Shown: in pieces, positions 33,301-40,242 of the stretch | Position numbering within the stretch: the stretch's first letter is position 1 | Layout of the letters: every line of letters starts with the position of its first letter | From: QYOJ01 sp964642545 | Lineage (GTDB): Bacteria; Bacteroidota; Bacteroidia; Bacteroidales; FEN-979 | Length of the DNA stretch: 64,000 nt | Direction: 5' to 3' | Assembly (NCBI GenBank): GCA_964642545.1 | Contig: CAZXQU010000003.1 | Location: 1 to 64,000 of the forward strand | The notes under the pieces: model-generated | What the model was told of the DNA's origin: nothing | Database searches by the model: none | Seen by the model: only the letters and a program-made list of their open reading frames with translations | Position numbers and translations under genes: made by a program

Positions 33301-33414
33301 GGTACCAATAAAGGGATTTACAAAATCAGTCAGACTGACCAGTCGTTGACCGAAACAACCAGAAACAAATAATACGCTGGCAGTAAGAAGAATTGATAGT
33401 GTCTTTTTTACCAT
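30388..33414 (-). CDS. GH92 alpha-mannosidase lipoprotein with C-terminal discoidin-like domain
   Basis: A 1008-aa lipoprotein; the lipobox Cys20 is in LFVSGCFG. The GH92 fold is clear from VNPFIGTGGHGHTYPG and YPFGMIQVSPDT at the N-terminus, then GLCGNEDCGQMSAWYVF, which carries catalytic-region residues, and GFYPVTPGSGIY. A chitobiase/Fn3-like segment and an F5/8-type-C-like domain (about 860-1008) follow. Two segments between the catalytic and C-terminal domains (DTQNLIRHPESGIRD and SSILDPGSGIWHP) are encoded by short DNA repeats (31157-31226 and 30968-31044). The enzyme removes alpha-mannose, probably from high-mannose N-glycans, with the EEP-type and GH2 genes upstream. Confidence 0.92.
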   Translation of the reverse strand: MVKKTLSILLTASVLFVSGCFGQRLVSLTDFVNPFIGTGGHGHTYPGASYPFGMIQVSPDTRLEGWDGCSAYHASDDTIFGFSHTHLSGTGCSDYGDILLMPVAGEISLSDYSYASSFDFSSERASAGYYRVGLSNYDIRVELTATKRTGFHRYTYPSSEMPGVVLNLQHRDKVLESGMKVVGDSEIEGYRFSTAWAKDQRLFFVVRFSRPILEVVIDVDGIMIEGLKEIEGSDVKALLRFSSLKKNDEILVKIGISAVSIEGARKNLNDENSNWDFDNVLDDCRLAWTNALQKITVSGGSHDDQTIFYTALYHAFLSPNLYMDVDGQYLGRDLQVHQTDSFDYYTVFSLWDTYRALHPLLTIIDQKRTNDFINTFIRQYEEGGLLPVWELSANETNCMIGYHSVPVIADSWLKGIRDYDAEKAFEAMKTSANQDHFGLKFYKNQGFIPGDQEGESVSKTLEYAYDDWCIAQMAKEMGKEADYSEFIQRAQYYKNIFDPSTGFMRAKLNNQWFTPFDPYEVNFNYTEANAWQYSFCVAQDINGLIGLMGGKEAFASKLDKLFSANSQTTGRDQADITGLIGQYAQGNEPSHNMAYLYDYVGQPWKTQEIVHQIMNDFYTDQRDGLCGNEDCGQMSAWYVFSALGFYPVTPGSGIYAIGTPRFPSAKIELENGKTFTITANNLSDENFYIQSCSLNGKSHDAPAIRHDEIMKGGDLVFEMRSSPNYEWGNASSDTGSVIRDTQNLIRHPESGIRDHLIQPVPFMTEGDATFFDSTTIVLSSPDPEAKIYFQVKRQEAQGIKHEESSILDPGSGIWHPYANPISVKNTTTILAYTQKEGHERSFIIESTFQKIPENRKIKLNTQYSPQYSAGGDIALIDFKKGGENFKTGVWQGYEGVNLDAVVDLGEVQMVHKISVGFLQDVGSWIFFPTEVEFFTSVDGESFIPAGISIHEYSQKDFTPTTLEQWADLEPSVEARYVRVVAKTPGICPEWHPGAGMKCWIFADEISVE
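30968..31044 (+). repeat. Short-repeat insert inside the GH92 gene (first)
   Basis: The stretch has nested words such as ccagatcctggatccagg, followed by tgctttatgccttgtgcct and ctcttgcc. It is translated on the minus strand as GIKHEESSILDPGSGIWHP, a low-complexity linker. Confidence 0.6.
31157..31226 (+). repeat. Short-repeat insert inside the GH92 gene (second), with two cggatgcctgatt copies
   Basis: The 13-mer cggatgcctgatt occurs at 31157-31169 and 31171-31183, 14 bases apart, followed by cgtatcgcgaatcacgg and cccgtatcgc. The two copies are translated in different frames (IRHP and SGIR). The same 13-mer lies at 62330-62342 in another gene. Confidence 0.8.
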
Positions 33415-33438
33415 TTTACTATTTTACCAGTTTACCAT
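33409..33438 (+). repeat. Short-period repeat tttaccatttta at a gene junction
   Basis: Words of the form ttttaccattttactattttacc span the GH92 start codon and the gap to the next gene's stop codon. Confidence 0.6.
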
Positions 33439-34286
33439 AAATAAAAGTCACTTACCACCGGTAAATGGTCAGAGGGATACAACTCTCCCTGATGAAAATC
33501 GACGATTTCGTATTTTCCTGGACTAATCCCGGGTTTCCCCTTGAAAAAAATAAAATCAATGATATTTCCCGGAGAGTTTTTTGCCGGAAACCCAACAAAC
33601 GAACACGCATCATCAAGATCCTTCACGGAGGGTCCTGTGGCCGTAAGATCTGTATTCAACAACTGAAATGCGTGATCTTCAGGCGTGCAATTGAAATCAC
33701 CAGTTAGAATCAGATCGGCATCCCCGGTTATTGTCCTGATCTTTGACAACAATAATTCAGAAGCATGAACCCGTGCATCCTCGCTCACATGATCAAAATG
33801 GGTGTTGAAGATAAAGAGAATCTGCTTCGAAGAATTCTCGCTTAATTGCACCCAGGTAACGATACGCGTACAGGCCGCACCCCAAGAGATTGATCCCGGA
33901 ACTTCAGGAGTTTCTGAAAGCCAGAAAAATCCTGAGTCGAGAAGCGCAAAGCAATCTTTCCGGTAAAAAATTGGAGCATATTCTCCTTTTTGATTCCCGT
34001 CATCCCTGCCAACTCCATACCAGGCAAGGGATGATAAGTTATCAGCCAGCTCTTTGGTCTGGTTGACTAACGCCTCTTGGAACCCTATGATGTCTGGTGA
34101 CTCAAGTTGCAGGACATTGAAAACAAGCTCTTTGCGCTGATCCCATGAAAAAATTCCGTCGTGTGGGTTGTCATACCTGATGTTGAAGCTCATGACCCGG
34201 AGTTCTGTCGAATCGGGAGATAAGGAAAAGGCTGAAACTGAACTGATAAGAGTTCCTGCCAAAAATAAAACCACCCATCTCCTCAT
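33432..34286 (-). CDS. Endonuclease/exonuclease/phosphatase-family hydrolase, secreted
   Basis: A 284-aa protein with a signal peptide (about 1-19). The EEP fold motifs are in order: VMSFNIRYDNP, DIIGFQEAL with the metal-binding Glu, GDFNCTPED, and SDHLPVVSDF with the catalytic His near the end. Secreted members in Bacteroidota often accompany glycan-use genes and may act on phosphodiesters or as sphingomyelinase-like enzymes. It lies between GH92 and GH2 genes in one unit, so a role on a phosphorylated glycan is possible but not shown. Confidence 0.88.
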   Translation of the reverse strand: MRRWVVLFLAGTLISSVSAFSLSPDSTELRVMSFNIRYDNPHDGIFSWDQRKELVFNVLQLESPDIIGFQEALVNQTKELADNLSSLAWYGVGRDDGNQKGEYAPIFYRKDCFALLDSGFFWLSETPEVPGSISWGAACTRIVTWVQLSENSSKQILFIFNTHFDHVSEDARVHASELLLSKIRTITGDADLILTGDFNCTPEDHAFQLLNTDLTATGPSVKDLDDACSFVGFPAKNSPGNIIDFIFFKGKPGISPGKYEIVDFHQGELYPSDHLPVVSDFYLW

Positions 34287-34288
34287 AC

Positions 34289-34317
34289 TAATTTCGCTTT
34301 TCGCTATTTCGCTACCT
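34289..34317 (+). repeat. Short-period repeat tttcgctatttcgc at a gene junction
   Basis: Imperfect copies of tttcgctt/tttcgcta lie in the 25-base gap and reach into the GH2 stop codon. Confidence 0.6.
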
Positions 34318-36858
34318 TAAATAGGTGTCTACCAGCGAGATCACCTTCAATGAATCCTGGAAATTATCGACCTCCTCACTAGTATTAAATTGGATTCGTT
34401 TCTCCTCAAATGGCATCAGGTCGAAATAGTTATCACTGAAATCACCTTTTACCGGAGTGCTCAGGAAGACTCCCTTTGCCAGTTTGGTCGTATACAGATT
34501 CAAGATATATCCGGTTGATGTCTTTTGTGTAGCAACATCGATAGGCGCCTTTTCAAGCTTCATCTCTTTTGGCGATACAAAATAGTATAAGTTTGATGCC
34601 CTGACCCCCAGGATATTCTGAATCTGGGTATAAATGAACAACCTCGACTTATCGGCCTTTTTGAGGAATGCAGCCAGGTTGGTATCAACGACCACCTCTG
34701 TGCGGGAGGCAGAAAAGTTGTATGGTTTCTTCTCTTGCCACAGTACCTTGCCATCAAAGTCGGCCAGAACAACCCAAAGGTTTGCATCCTGGTTGTCAGG
34801 TTCGTCGAATGTCGCATATACTTTCAGCTGATCTCCTTCCATTTCTGGAACAATGAAGAAGTTGCGGTATGCCCTCCAAGCGGTATAGTAAGATGCTTTT
34901 TTATTACCATAATAGTCGATGGTGGACCAGGAGATAACCGGCCATGAATCGTTCAGTTGCCAGTACATGGTTCCCATGCAGGCCGGCTTGGCCTTTCGAT
35001 GTGCTTCAATAGCGGTTTTTAAACCATCAGCCTGCAGCAGTTGGCTAACATATCCGTATGTTTCCAGATCGGTAGGAACCCGGTAGTCACGTTGCATATA
35101 TTCTTCAATAGTCTCATAACCAAGCGGATGTTTCTGATGAGTTTTCATGACCTTCGATCCAAGTCTCAGCTCTGCCGGAGGTGTAACTTTCTGAATAGTT
35201 GTGTAATCGGGGAAGCCCTGAAACCCATATTCAGAGACAAACCGTCCAACTTTTTGATTGTATATGTCAAAGGGCTCTTTTCCCCACCAAACTCCCCAAT
35301 AGTGCAGATCTCCCTCTGTCAGGCTCTTCTCATTACCCCAGCCATGCATCGGACTGGTACTGATATAAGGCCTGAGTGTATCATGCCGGAAAAGTGAATT
35401 AGGAATTAGTTCTTTGAAAATCTTCTTGTAATTCCTGAAGATCAGGGATGAGTCCTTCTTGGTGTAACCATAATCTTTTACCCACCCCCAATTGTACCAT
35501 CCCTCCTCAATCTCATTGTTGCCGCACCAAAGAACAATGGAAGGATGGCGCCTGAGTCGGACAATATTCTGGATGATCTCATCCCTCACACCAACGAAAA
35601 ACTGATCATCCTCGGGGTACATTGCATTGGCAAACATAAAATCCTGCCACACCATAATTCCCTTTTCATCACATAAATCGTAAAAGATATCATTTTCATA
35701 GATGCCACCTCCCCATACCCGAAGCATATTGATATTTGCTGCATCCACATCTTTAATCAGGGCTGTATACATGGAGTCGGTTACCCTGGAAGGGAAGTTG
35801 TCCATAGGAATATAGTTTGCTCCTCTGATAAAAACAGGCACATCATTGATCTTCAGATAAAAAGATTTGCCTATGGAATCAGGTTCCTGTATCAATTCTA
35901 CTGTTCGCAAGCCGATTTTCTGATAACCTTCAGCCTCTTTTCTGCCGGCAAACCAAACCTGGTAGCCCAGGTTATAACGTATAGGAGCCCCCATTCCATT
36001 TGGCCACCAACGTTTTGGGTTGGTCATGTCAAAATCGATTCGGATGGCATTAACTCCTTTGTTAAGTAACTCACGACCTTCAAAAAATACAGTAGAGTCA
36101 AACATCAGCTTGAAGATCGCAGTATCGGCCAGGGAGGAAGTTACGATAAATGAAGTAGACATCCGGGCAATTGAATCCGTCAAACTCTTTTGAATGAAAT
36201 TGACTCCCAGCACATCCACATATTTCCAGTATTTAATATAGATCGGTCGCCAGATGCCCATAGTGACAAAAGAAGGAGCCCAATCCCAGCCAAACTGATA
36301 AGCAGCTTTCCGGCAAACTACCCGCTCATCGCCGGGAAGTTTGTATGGAAGTTTGTCATAAAAGGCTTTGTTCAACTTGGTGATAGAGGGAAACTCAATT
36401 TTTATCCGGTTGTAACCGATTCTCAGGTAATGCTTTGCATTGGCATACCAGGTTTTAAACATGTTATCGGCCGTGATCACAAGGGAGTCGTTGATGTAGA
36501 CATTTGCATACGTGTCAAGCCCTTCACAAACAAGCTGAATATTTCTGTTGGCAAAAAAATCGCGATCCAGTTCGAAATATTTTTCATAAACCCACCCGGT
36601 ATCAGAGATCCATTGAAGCTTTTCTTCAAAGTCGGCATAAAATGGATCAGGAATTACCTTATTCCTTAAAAGATCAAGCTGAACAACTCCCGGAACCTCT
36701 GCATTGTATATCTTTTTGGATCCCTGCATCCTCAGTTGCCAGATGCCGTCGAGGGATAAGATATTGGCCTCCTCCTGAGCAGCAAGGGGGAGGATTCCGG
36801 TGAGTATGAAGAAAAGTGAAAATAATCTTGTAATGTTTAGTTTCAAAAATCTTTTCAT
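34312..36858 (-). CDS. GH2 beta-mannosidase, secreted
   Basis: An 848-aa exo-glycosidase. The start is the ATG at 36858 (MKRFLKLNITRLF), which opens a signal peptide ending near LAAQ; the longer frame begins with TTG and overlaps the promoter box. The acid/base Glu449 lies in WCGNNEIEEGW and the nucleophile Glu543 in FVSEYGFQG. Segments such as YQFGWDWAPSF and WWPNGMG are typical of the beta-mannosidase branch of GH2 rather than beta-galactosidases. It would cleave the beta-mannose of N-glycan cores or mannans, together with the GH92 enzyme encoded downstream. Confidence 0.92.
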   Translation of the reverse strand: MKRFLKLNITRLFSLFFILTGILPLAAQEEANILSLDGIWQLRMQGSKKIYNAEVPGVVQLDLLRNKVIPDPFYADFEEKLQWISDTGWVYEKYFELDRDFFANRNIQLVCEGLDTYANVYINDSLVITADNMFKTWYANAKHYLRIGYNRIKIEFPSITKLNKAFYDKLPYKLPGDERVVCRKAAYQFGWDWAPSFVTMGIWRPIYIKYWKYVDVLGVNFIQKSLTDSIARMSTSFIVTSSLADTAIFKLMFDSTVFFEGRELLNKGVNAIRIDFDMTNPKRWWPNGMGAPIRYNLGYQVWFAGRKEAEGYQKIGLRTVELIQEPDSIGKSFYLKINDVPVFIRGANYIPMDNFPSRVTDSMYTALIKDVDAANINMLRVWGGGIYENDIFYDLCDEKGIMVWQDFMFANAMYPEDDQFFVGVRDEIIQNIVRLRRHPSIVLWCGNNEIEEGWYNWGWVKDYGYTKKDSSLIFRNYKKIFKELIPNSLFRHDTLRPYISTSPMHGWGNEKSLTEGDLHYWGVWWGKEPFDIYNQKVGRFVSEYGFQGFPDYTTIQKVTPPAELRLGSKVMKTHQKHPLGYETIEEYMQRDYRVPTDLETYGYVSQLLQADGLKTAIEAHRKAKPACMGTMYWQLNDSWPVISWSTIDYYGNKKASYYTAWRAYRNFFIVPEMEGDQLKVYATFDEPDNQDANLWVVLADFDGKVLWQEKKPYNFSASRTEVVVDTNLAAFLKKADKSRLFIYTQIQNILGVRASNLYYFVSPKEMKLEKAPIDVATQKTSTGYILNLYTTKLAKGVFLSTPVKGDFSDNYFDLMPFEEKRIQFNTSEEVDNFQDSLKVISLVDTYLR

Positions 36859-36882
36859 TACAGGTAGTTTAGATAATCGCGA

Positions 36883-36890
36883 CAAAATTA
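36883..36890 (-). promoter_or_regulatory. -7 promoter box for the GH2-EEP-GH92 unit
   Basis: The minus strand reads TAATTTTG (TAnnTTTG), 24 bases before the ATG at 36858. It lies in the 82-base divergent gap shared with galK, for which only a one-mismatch box (TAATTTGG, 36917-36924) is seen. Confidence 0.55.
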
Positions 36891-36940
36891 AATGATTTTC
36901 CCAACTACTTTTTGTTAATTTGGGCGATAATATTTATAAC

Positions 36941-38107
36941 ATGGACTTTCAACAGCTTTTTGATCTTTTCTTTCAGCGATATGGACAGGCTGACCATACT
37001 CCTGAACTATTTTTTGCTCCTGGACGCGTAAATCTGATCGGCGAACATACCGATTATAACGGGGGTTTTGTATTACCATGTGCTTTACAGTATGGTACCT
37101 ATCTGATTATCAGGTCTATAAACGAACCTGTTGTCCGCCTTGCATCGAGCAATATGGATTATTATGCCGAGATTCCGTTGTCAGGAAACTTCAGTCGTAT
37201 TCAGAACCATTGGGTCAATTATCCTCTTGGCGTGATGCAGCAATTCCAGCTAAAGAAGATTCCAGTCGGAGGGATGGAGCTTTTATTCTCCGGGGATATT
37301 CCAAATAGTGCTGGATTGTCCTCTTCAGCATCCATTGAAATGGTTACGGCATTTGCCCTGAATCTGCTCACCGAAGCAAATCTCCCAAAGCTGGAGTTGA
37401 TAAAATTATCGCAGAAGGCAGAAAATCAGTTTGTTGGCGTTAATTGTGGCATCATGGACCAGTTTGCTGTAGGGATGGGGGAGAGGGATCAAGCTATTTT
37501 CCTGAATTGCAAGACATTGGAATTTAAAATGATCCCGGTAATCCTCGAAGGGATCTCGATGGTTGTTGCCAATACCAATAAGCAACGCGGTCTGGCAGAT
37601 TCGAAATACAACGAAAGGGTTGCTGAGTGCCAACTTGCGGTCACTTATCTGAGTGAGCGCTTTGATGTAAGCCGGCTCAGTGAAATAAGCTTCATGCAAT
37701 TTTACAAAAACCAGGATCAGATTCCCGATGAGGTTATTCGCCGCCGTGCAAGGCATGTCATCTCAGAAAATCAACGTGTTTTGAATGCTGTTACAGCTCT
37801 TTGGAATAACAACATCCTGGAGTTCGGAGCACTTATGAACGCTTCGCATGAATCGCTTCGGGAAAATTACGAAGTTACAGGGATTGAATTGGATACGTTG
37901 GTTGAAGAGGCTCAGAAGATTCACGGCGTGATTGGATCCAGGATGACCGGAGCGGGCTTCGGAGGTTGTACTGTAACCCTTGTCAGGAATGACGCGCTGG
38001 AAACTTTTATTGAAGAGGTAGGGAAAAACTACAAGGAAAAAACCGGATTAACAGCTGATTTCTATGTGGCGGAGGTGTCGGATGGGGTGAGAATGATAGG
38101 AAAATAG
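36941..38107 (+). CDS. galK: Galactokinase
   Basis: A 388-aa GHMP kinase that phosphorylates galactose at C1. The start is the ATG at 36941 (MDFQQLFDLFFQRYG); a TTG 21 bases upstream adds nothing conserved. The galactokinase signature GRVNLIGEHTDYNGG is at 28-42, the GHMP ATP loop NSAGLSSSASIEM follows near residue 122, and the third motif GAGFGGCTV is near the C-terminus. The stop codon lies inside a short-period DNA repeat. The mutarotase gene downstream is convergent. Confidence 0.96.
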   Translation: MDFQQLFDLFFQRYGQADHTPELFFAPGRVNLIGEHTDYNGGFVLPCALQYGTYLIIRSINEPVVRLASSNMDYYAEIPLSGNFSRIQNHWVNYPLGVMQQFQLKKIPVGGMELLFSGDIPNSAGLSSSASIEMVTAFALNLLTEANLPKLELIKLSQKAENQFVGVNCGIMDQFAVGMGERDQAIFLNCKTLEFKMIPVILEGISMVVANTNKQRGLADSKYNERVAECQLAVTYLSERFDVSRLSEISFMQFYKNQDQIPDEVIRRRARHVISENQRVLNAVTALWNNNILEFGALMNASHESLRENYEVTGIELDTLVEEAQKIHGVIGSRMTGAGFGGCTVTLVRNDALETFIEEVGKNYKEKTGLTADFYVAEVSDGVRMIGK

Positions 38108-38141
38108 GAAAATGGGAAATTAGGAAAATAGGAAATTAGGG
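38098..38141 (+). repeat. Short-period repeat gaaaatagg/gaaattagg at the galK 3' end
   Basis: Five imperfect 8-9 base units of the form aggaaaat and aggaaatt begin within the last codons of galK (which ends MIGK) and fill the gap to the convergent mutarotase gene. Confidence 0.8.
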
Positions 38142-38186
38142 ATGACGATGATAATCCGGGAAATCGCGGGATCAATCGTCCTTTTT

Positions 38187-39329
38187 CTACTCTGACACTC
38201 CAAACTTGTACACCGTAATCTCGTTGTACTTCACTCCCGGCTTCAGGATGGTATTTGGGAAATCCTGGTGGTTTGGTGAATCGGGGGAATGCTGCGTTTC
38301 CAGGCACAGGCCATAATGTTGTTTGTATACTTTGTCTCCTTTTCCTTTGATTGAACCATCGAGGTAGTTTCCGGAATAGAACTGAATGCCAGGCTGGGTA
38401 GTATAAATCTTCACTTCACGACCGCTTTTGGGATCCAGCAGGGTTGCTGCCAGAGAGAGATCGCCTTCTGTTTTGTCCAGGATATAATTATGGTCGTAAC
38501 CACCTTTGACTTGGTTAATCCGGGAGCCTATTTCGTGTGGGGTGTTGAAATCCATTGGTGTACCTGCTATCGGAGGCATCAGTCCGGTAGGGATAGATTC
38601 TTCGTTAACATCCGTCAGCTGTGCTGCAACGATAGATAAAATATGACCGAGGACGTTAGTGTCGGCCGTTGTCAGATTAAAATAAGTATGGTTACAAAGG
38701 TTAATCGGGCAGGGCTTATCAGTTGTAGCAGAAATAATAGTTTTTAGTTCGTTGTCATCAGAAAGGGTATAGGTTACCTTGATGTTGAGATTCCCTGGAT
38801 ATCCCTCTTCTCCATCTTTACTCAAATAAGTGAGTTCCAGCCCTACGGATGCCGAATCCTCAAGCTCGGTTGCGTTCCAAACCACTTTATCAAATCCTTG
38901 GTCTCCTCCATGAAGATGATTGTTCCCATTGTTTTTTGCCAGCGTGTACGTTGTCCCATCCAGGGCAAACTGACCACCAGCGATCCGGTTTGCATAGCGT
39001 CCTACAATCGCCCCGAAATAGGGGTTATTCTCGATGTAAGACTTCAGGCTGTCATATCCTAGTACAATATCTCCAGGTTTTCCATTACGGTCAGGAGTCC
39101 AGATTTGTGTAATGATGCCTCCATAATTGGTGATTTTTACAATGATCCCGTTTTTGTTAGTGAGTGTGTAGAGGAAGATCTCCTTGCTATCCACAGATCC
39201 AAAATTTTCTTTCATGATGGAAAGGGTTGACGTGTTTTTGTTTTTACTTTGCTCATCGAAATATCGGCATGAAGTAAAGACACCGGAAATTAAAAGAAGA
39301 ATGATCCAAAGATGAAGGTTTCTTTTCAT
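38187..39329 (-). CDS. galM: Aldose 1-epimerase (galactose mutarotase), lipoprotein
   Basis: A 380-aa mutarotase that interconverts alpha and beta anomers of galactose or glucose. The ATG at 39329 opens a lipoprotein signal with lipobox Cys21 in GVFTSCRYF. Family motifs are present: NHLHGGDQGFDKVVW, with the substrate His; CNHTYFNL, with the second catalytic His; and GLCLETQHSPDSPNH, with the catalytic Glu. A membrane-anchored mutarotase is usual in Bacteroidota and acts in the periplasm before uptake. It is convergent with galK. Confidence 0.93.
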   Translation of the reverse strand: MKRNLHLWIILLLISGVFTSCRYFDEQSKNKNTSTLSIMKENFGSVDSKEIFLYTLTNKNGIIVKITNYGGIITQIWTPDRNGKPGDIVLGYDSLKSYIENNPYFGAIVGRYANRIAGGQFALDGTTYTLAKNNGNNHLHGGDQGFDKVVWNATELEDSASVGLELTYLSKDGEEGYPGNLNIKVTYTLSDDNELKTIISATTDKPCPINLCNHTYFNLTTADTNVLGHILSIVAAQLTDVNEESIPTGLMPPIAGTPMDFNTPHEIGSRINQVKGGYDHNYILDKTEGDLSLAATLLDPKSGREVKIYTTQPGIQFYSGNYLDGSIKGKGDKVYKQHYGLCLETQHSPDSPNHQDFPNTILKPGVKYNEITVYKFGVSE

Positions 39330-39349
39330 AACACAAGGTTTAACTACTA

Positions 39350-39357
39350 CAAACATA
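39350..39357 (-). promoter_or_regulatory. -7 promoter box for the mutarotase gene
   Basis: The minus strand reads TATGTTTG (TAnnTTTG), 20 bases before the ATG at 39329, in the 53-base divergent gap shared with the SDR gene. Confidence 0.5.
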
Positions 39358-39382
39358 ATGAATAATAATCAAGATTGTTCGC

Positions 39383-40213
39383 ATGGCAAAGGAGATTAAA
39401 GGAAAGGTTGTACTGATAACCGGAGCTTCATCCGGGATTGGAGCAGCTGCGGCATTGGCGTTTGACGGAGCTGGCGCACGGGTAGCGATGGCCGCACGAA
39501 GGAGAGAGAAACTGGAACGCCTGGCAGCTTCCATGCGTGATCCGCTTGTTTTACAGGTGGATGTCAGTAAAGAGACAGAGGCCCGACGGATGGTTCAGGA
39601 TACGATCAGTCACTTCGGGAGGATTGATGTATTGATCAACAATGCTGCATTGATCATCGTTTCACCTGCAGAAACAGTGACTCTCGACGACCTTGAATCT
39701 GCATTTCGCACCAACCTTCTTGGCCCGGTTGCTGCAACACAGGAGGCTGTGATCCAGATGAAAAAGCAAGGAGGAGGGCAGATCATTAACGTGGGTTCTC
39801 CCGGTTTTATGATGGGAATCCCGTTTTACAGCCCCTATGTTTGCTCCAAAGCAGCATTGTGTGCCTGGACAAGAACCATCCAGGCCGAATGGGCCGGGAG
39901 TGGGATTGTTGTGAGTGAGTATTTCCCGGGTTACATCCTGACCGACTCAAAGCCCGATTCCCGCATCGGAGAGGTTGAGCAGGATTTGCTGATGAGTCCG
40001 AAACAAAACTGGCTTACACGGAAGTTTGCCAAACCCAAACTGCCGGAGAATGTAGCGAATCAATTGGTGCGATTGGTAAGGAACCCCAAAACCCTGATCT
40101 ACTCCGCAGGGTCTGTCAGATTGGGAGCATTCATCTCGAATTTTTCGGGTTTCCGACTCTCTCTGGCAACACAGATGGCGCAAACTGCCCGTGATAAAAA
40201 ACCGGATATCTAA
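39383..40213 (+). CDS. Short-chain dehydrogenase/reductase
   Basis: A 276-aa SDR. The cofactor motif is TGASSGIGAAA near residues 14-24, NNAA (87-90 region) replaces the more common NNAG, and the active-site Tyr and Lys are in YSPYVCSKAAL, preceded by a Ser in INVGSPGFM. The Arg-rich segment AAARRREK after the second strand favours NADP. The C-terminal 60 residues are longer than in FabG. The substrate is unknown; neighbours do not help, though the MscS gene follows after 29 bases with its own promoter box. Confidence 0.88.
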   Translation: MAKEIKGKVVLITGASSGIGAAAALAFDGAGARVAMAARRREKLERLAASMRDPLVLQVDVSKETEARRMVQDTISHFGRIDVLINNAALIIVSPAETVTLDDLESAFRTNLLGPVAATQEAVIQMKKQGGGQIINVGSPGFMMGIPFYSPYVCSKAALCAWTRTIQAEWAGSGIVVSEYFPGYILTDSKPDSRIGEVEQDLLMSPKQNWLTRKFAKPKLPENVANQLVRLVRNPKTLIYSAGSVRLGAFISNFSGFRLSLATQMAQTARDKKPDI

Positions 40214-40218
40214 TTTAT

Positions 40219-40226
40219 TACCTTTG
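40219..40226 (+). promoter_or_regulatory. -7 promoter box for the mechanosensitive channel gene
   Basis: TACCTTTG is a perfect TAnnTTTG box 16 bases before the ATG at 40243, in the 29-base gap after the SDR gene. Confidence 0.55.
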
Positions 40227-40242
40227 TCCGAAATTTCCCGCC

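Noticed and set aside
36920..36940. TTG start for galactokinase giving seven more residues
   Set aside because: The ATG at 36941 starts where galactokinases usually start, and the extra residues are not conserved-looking.
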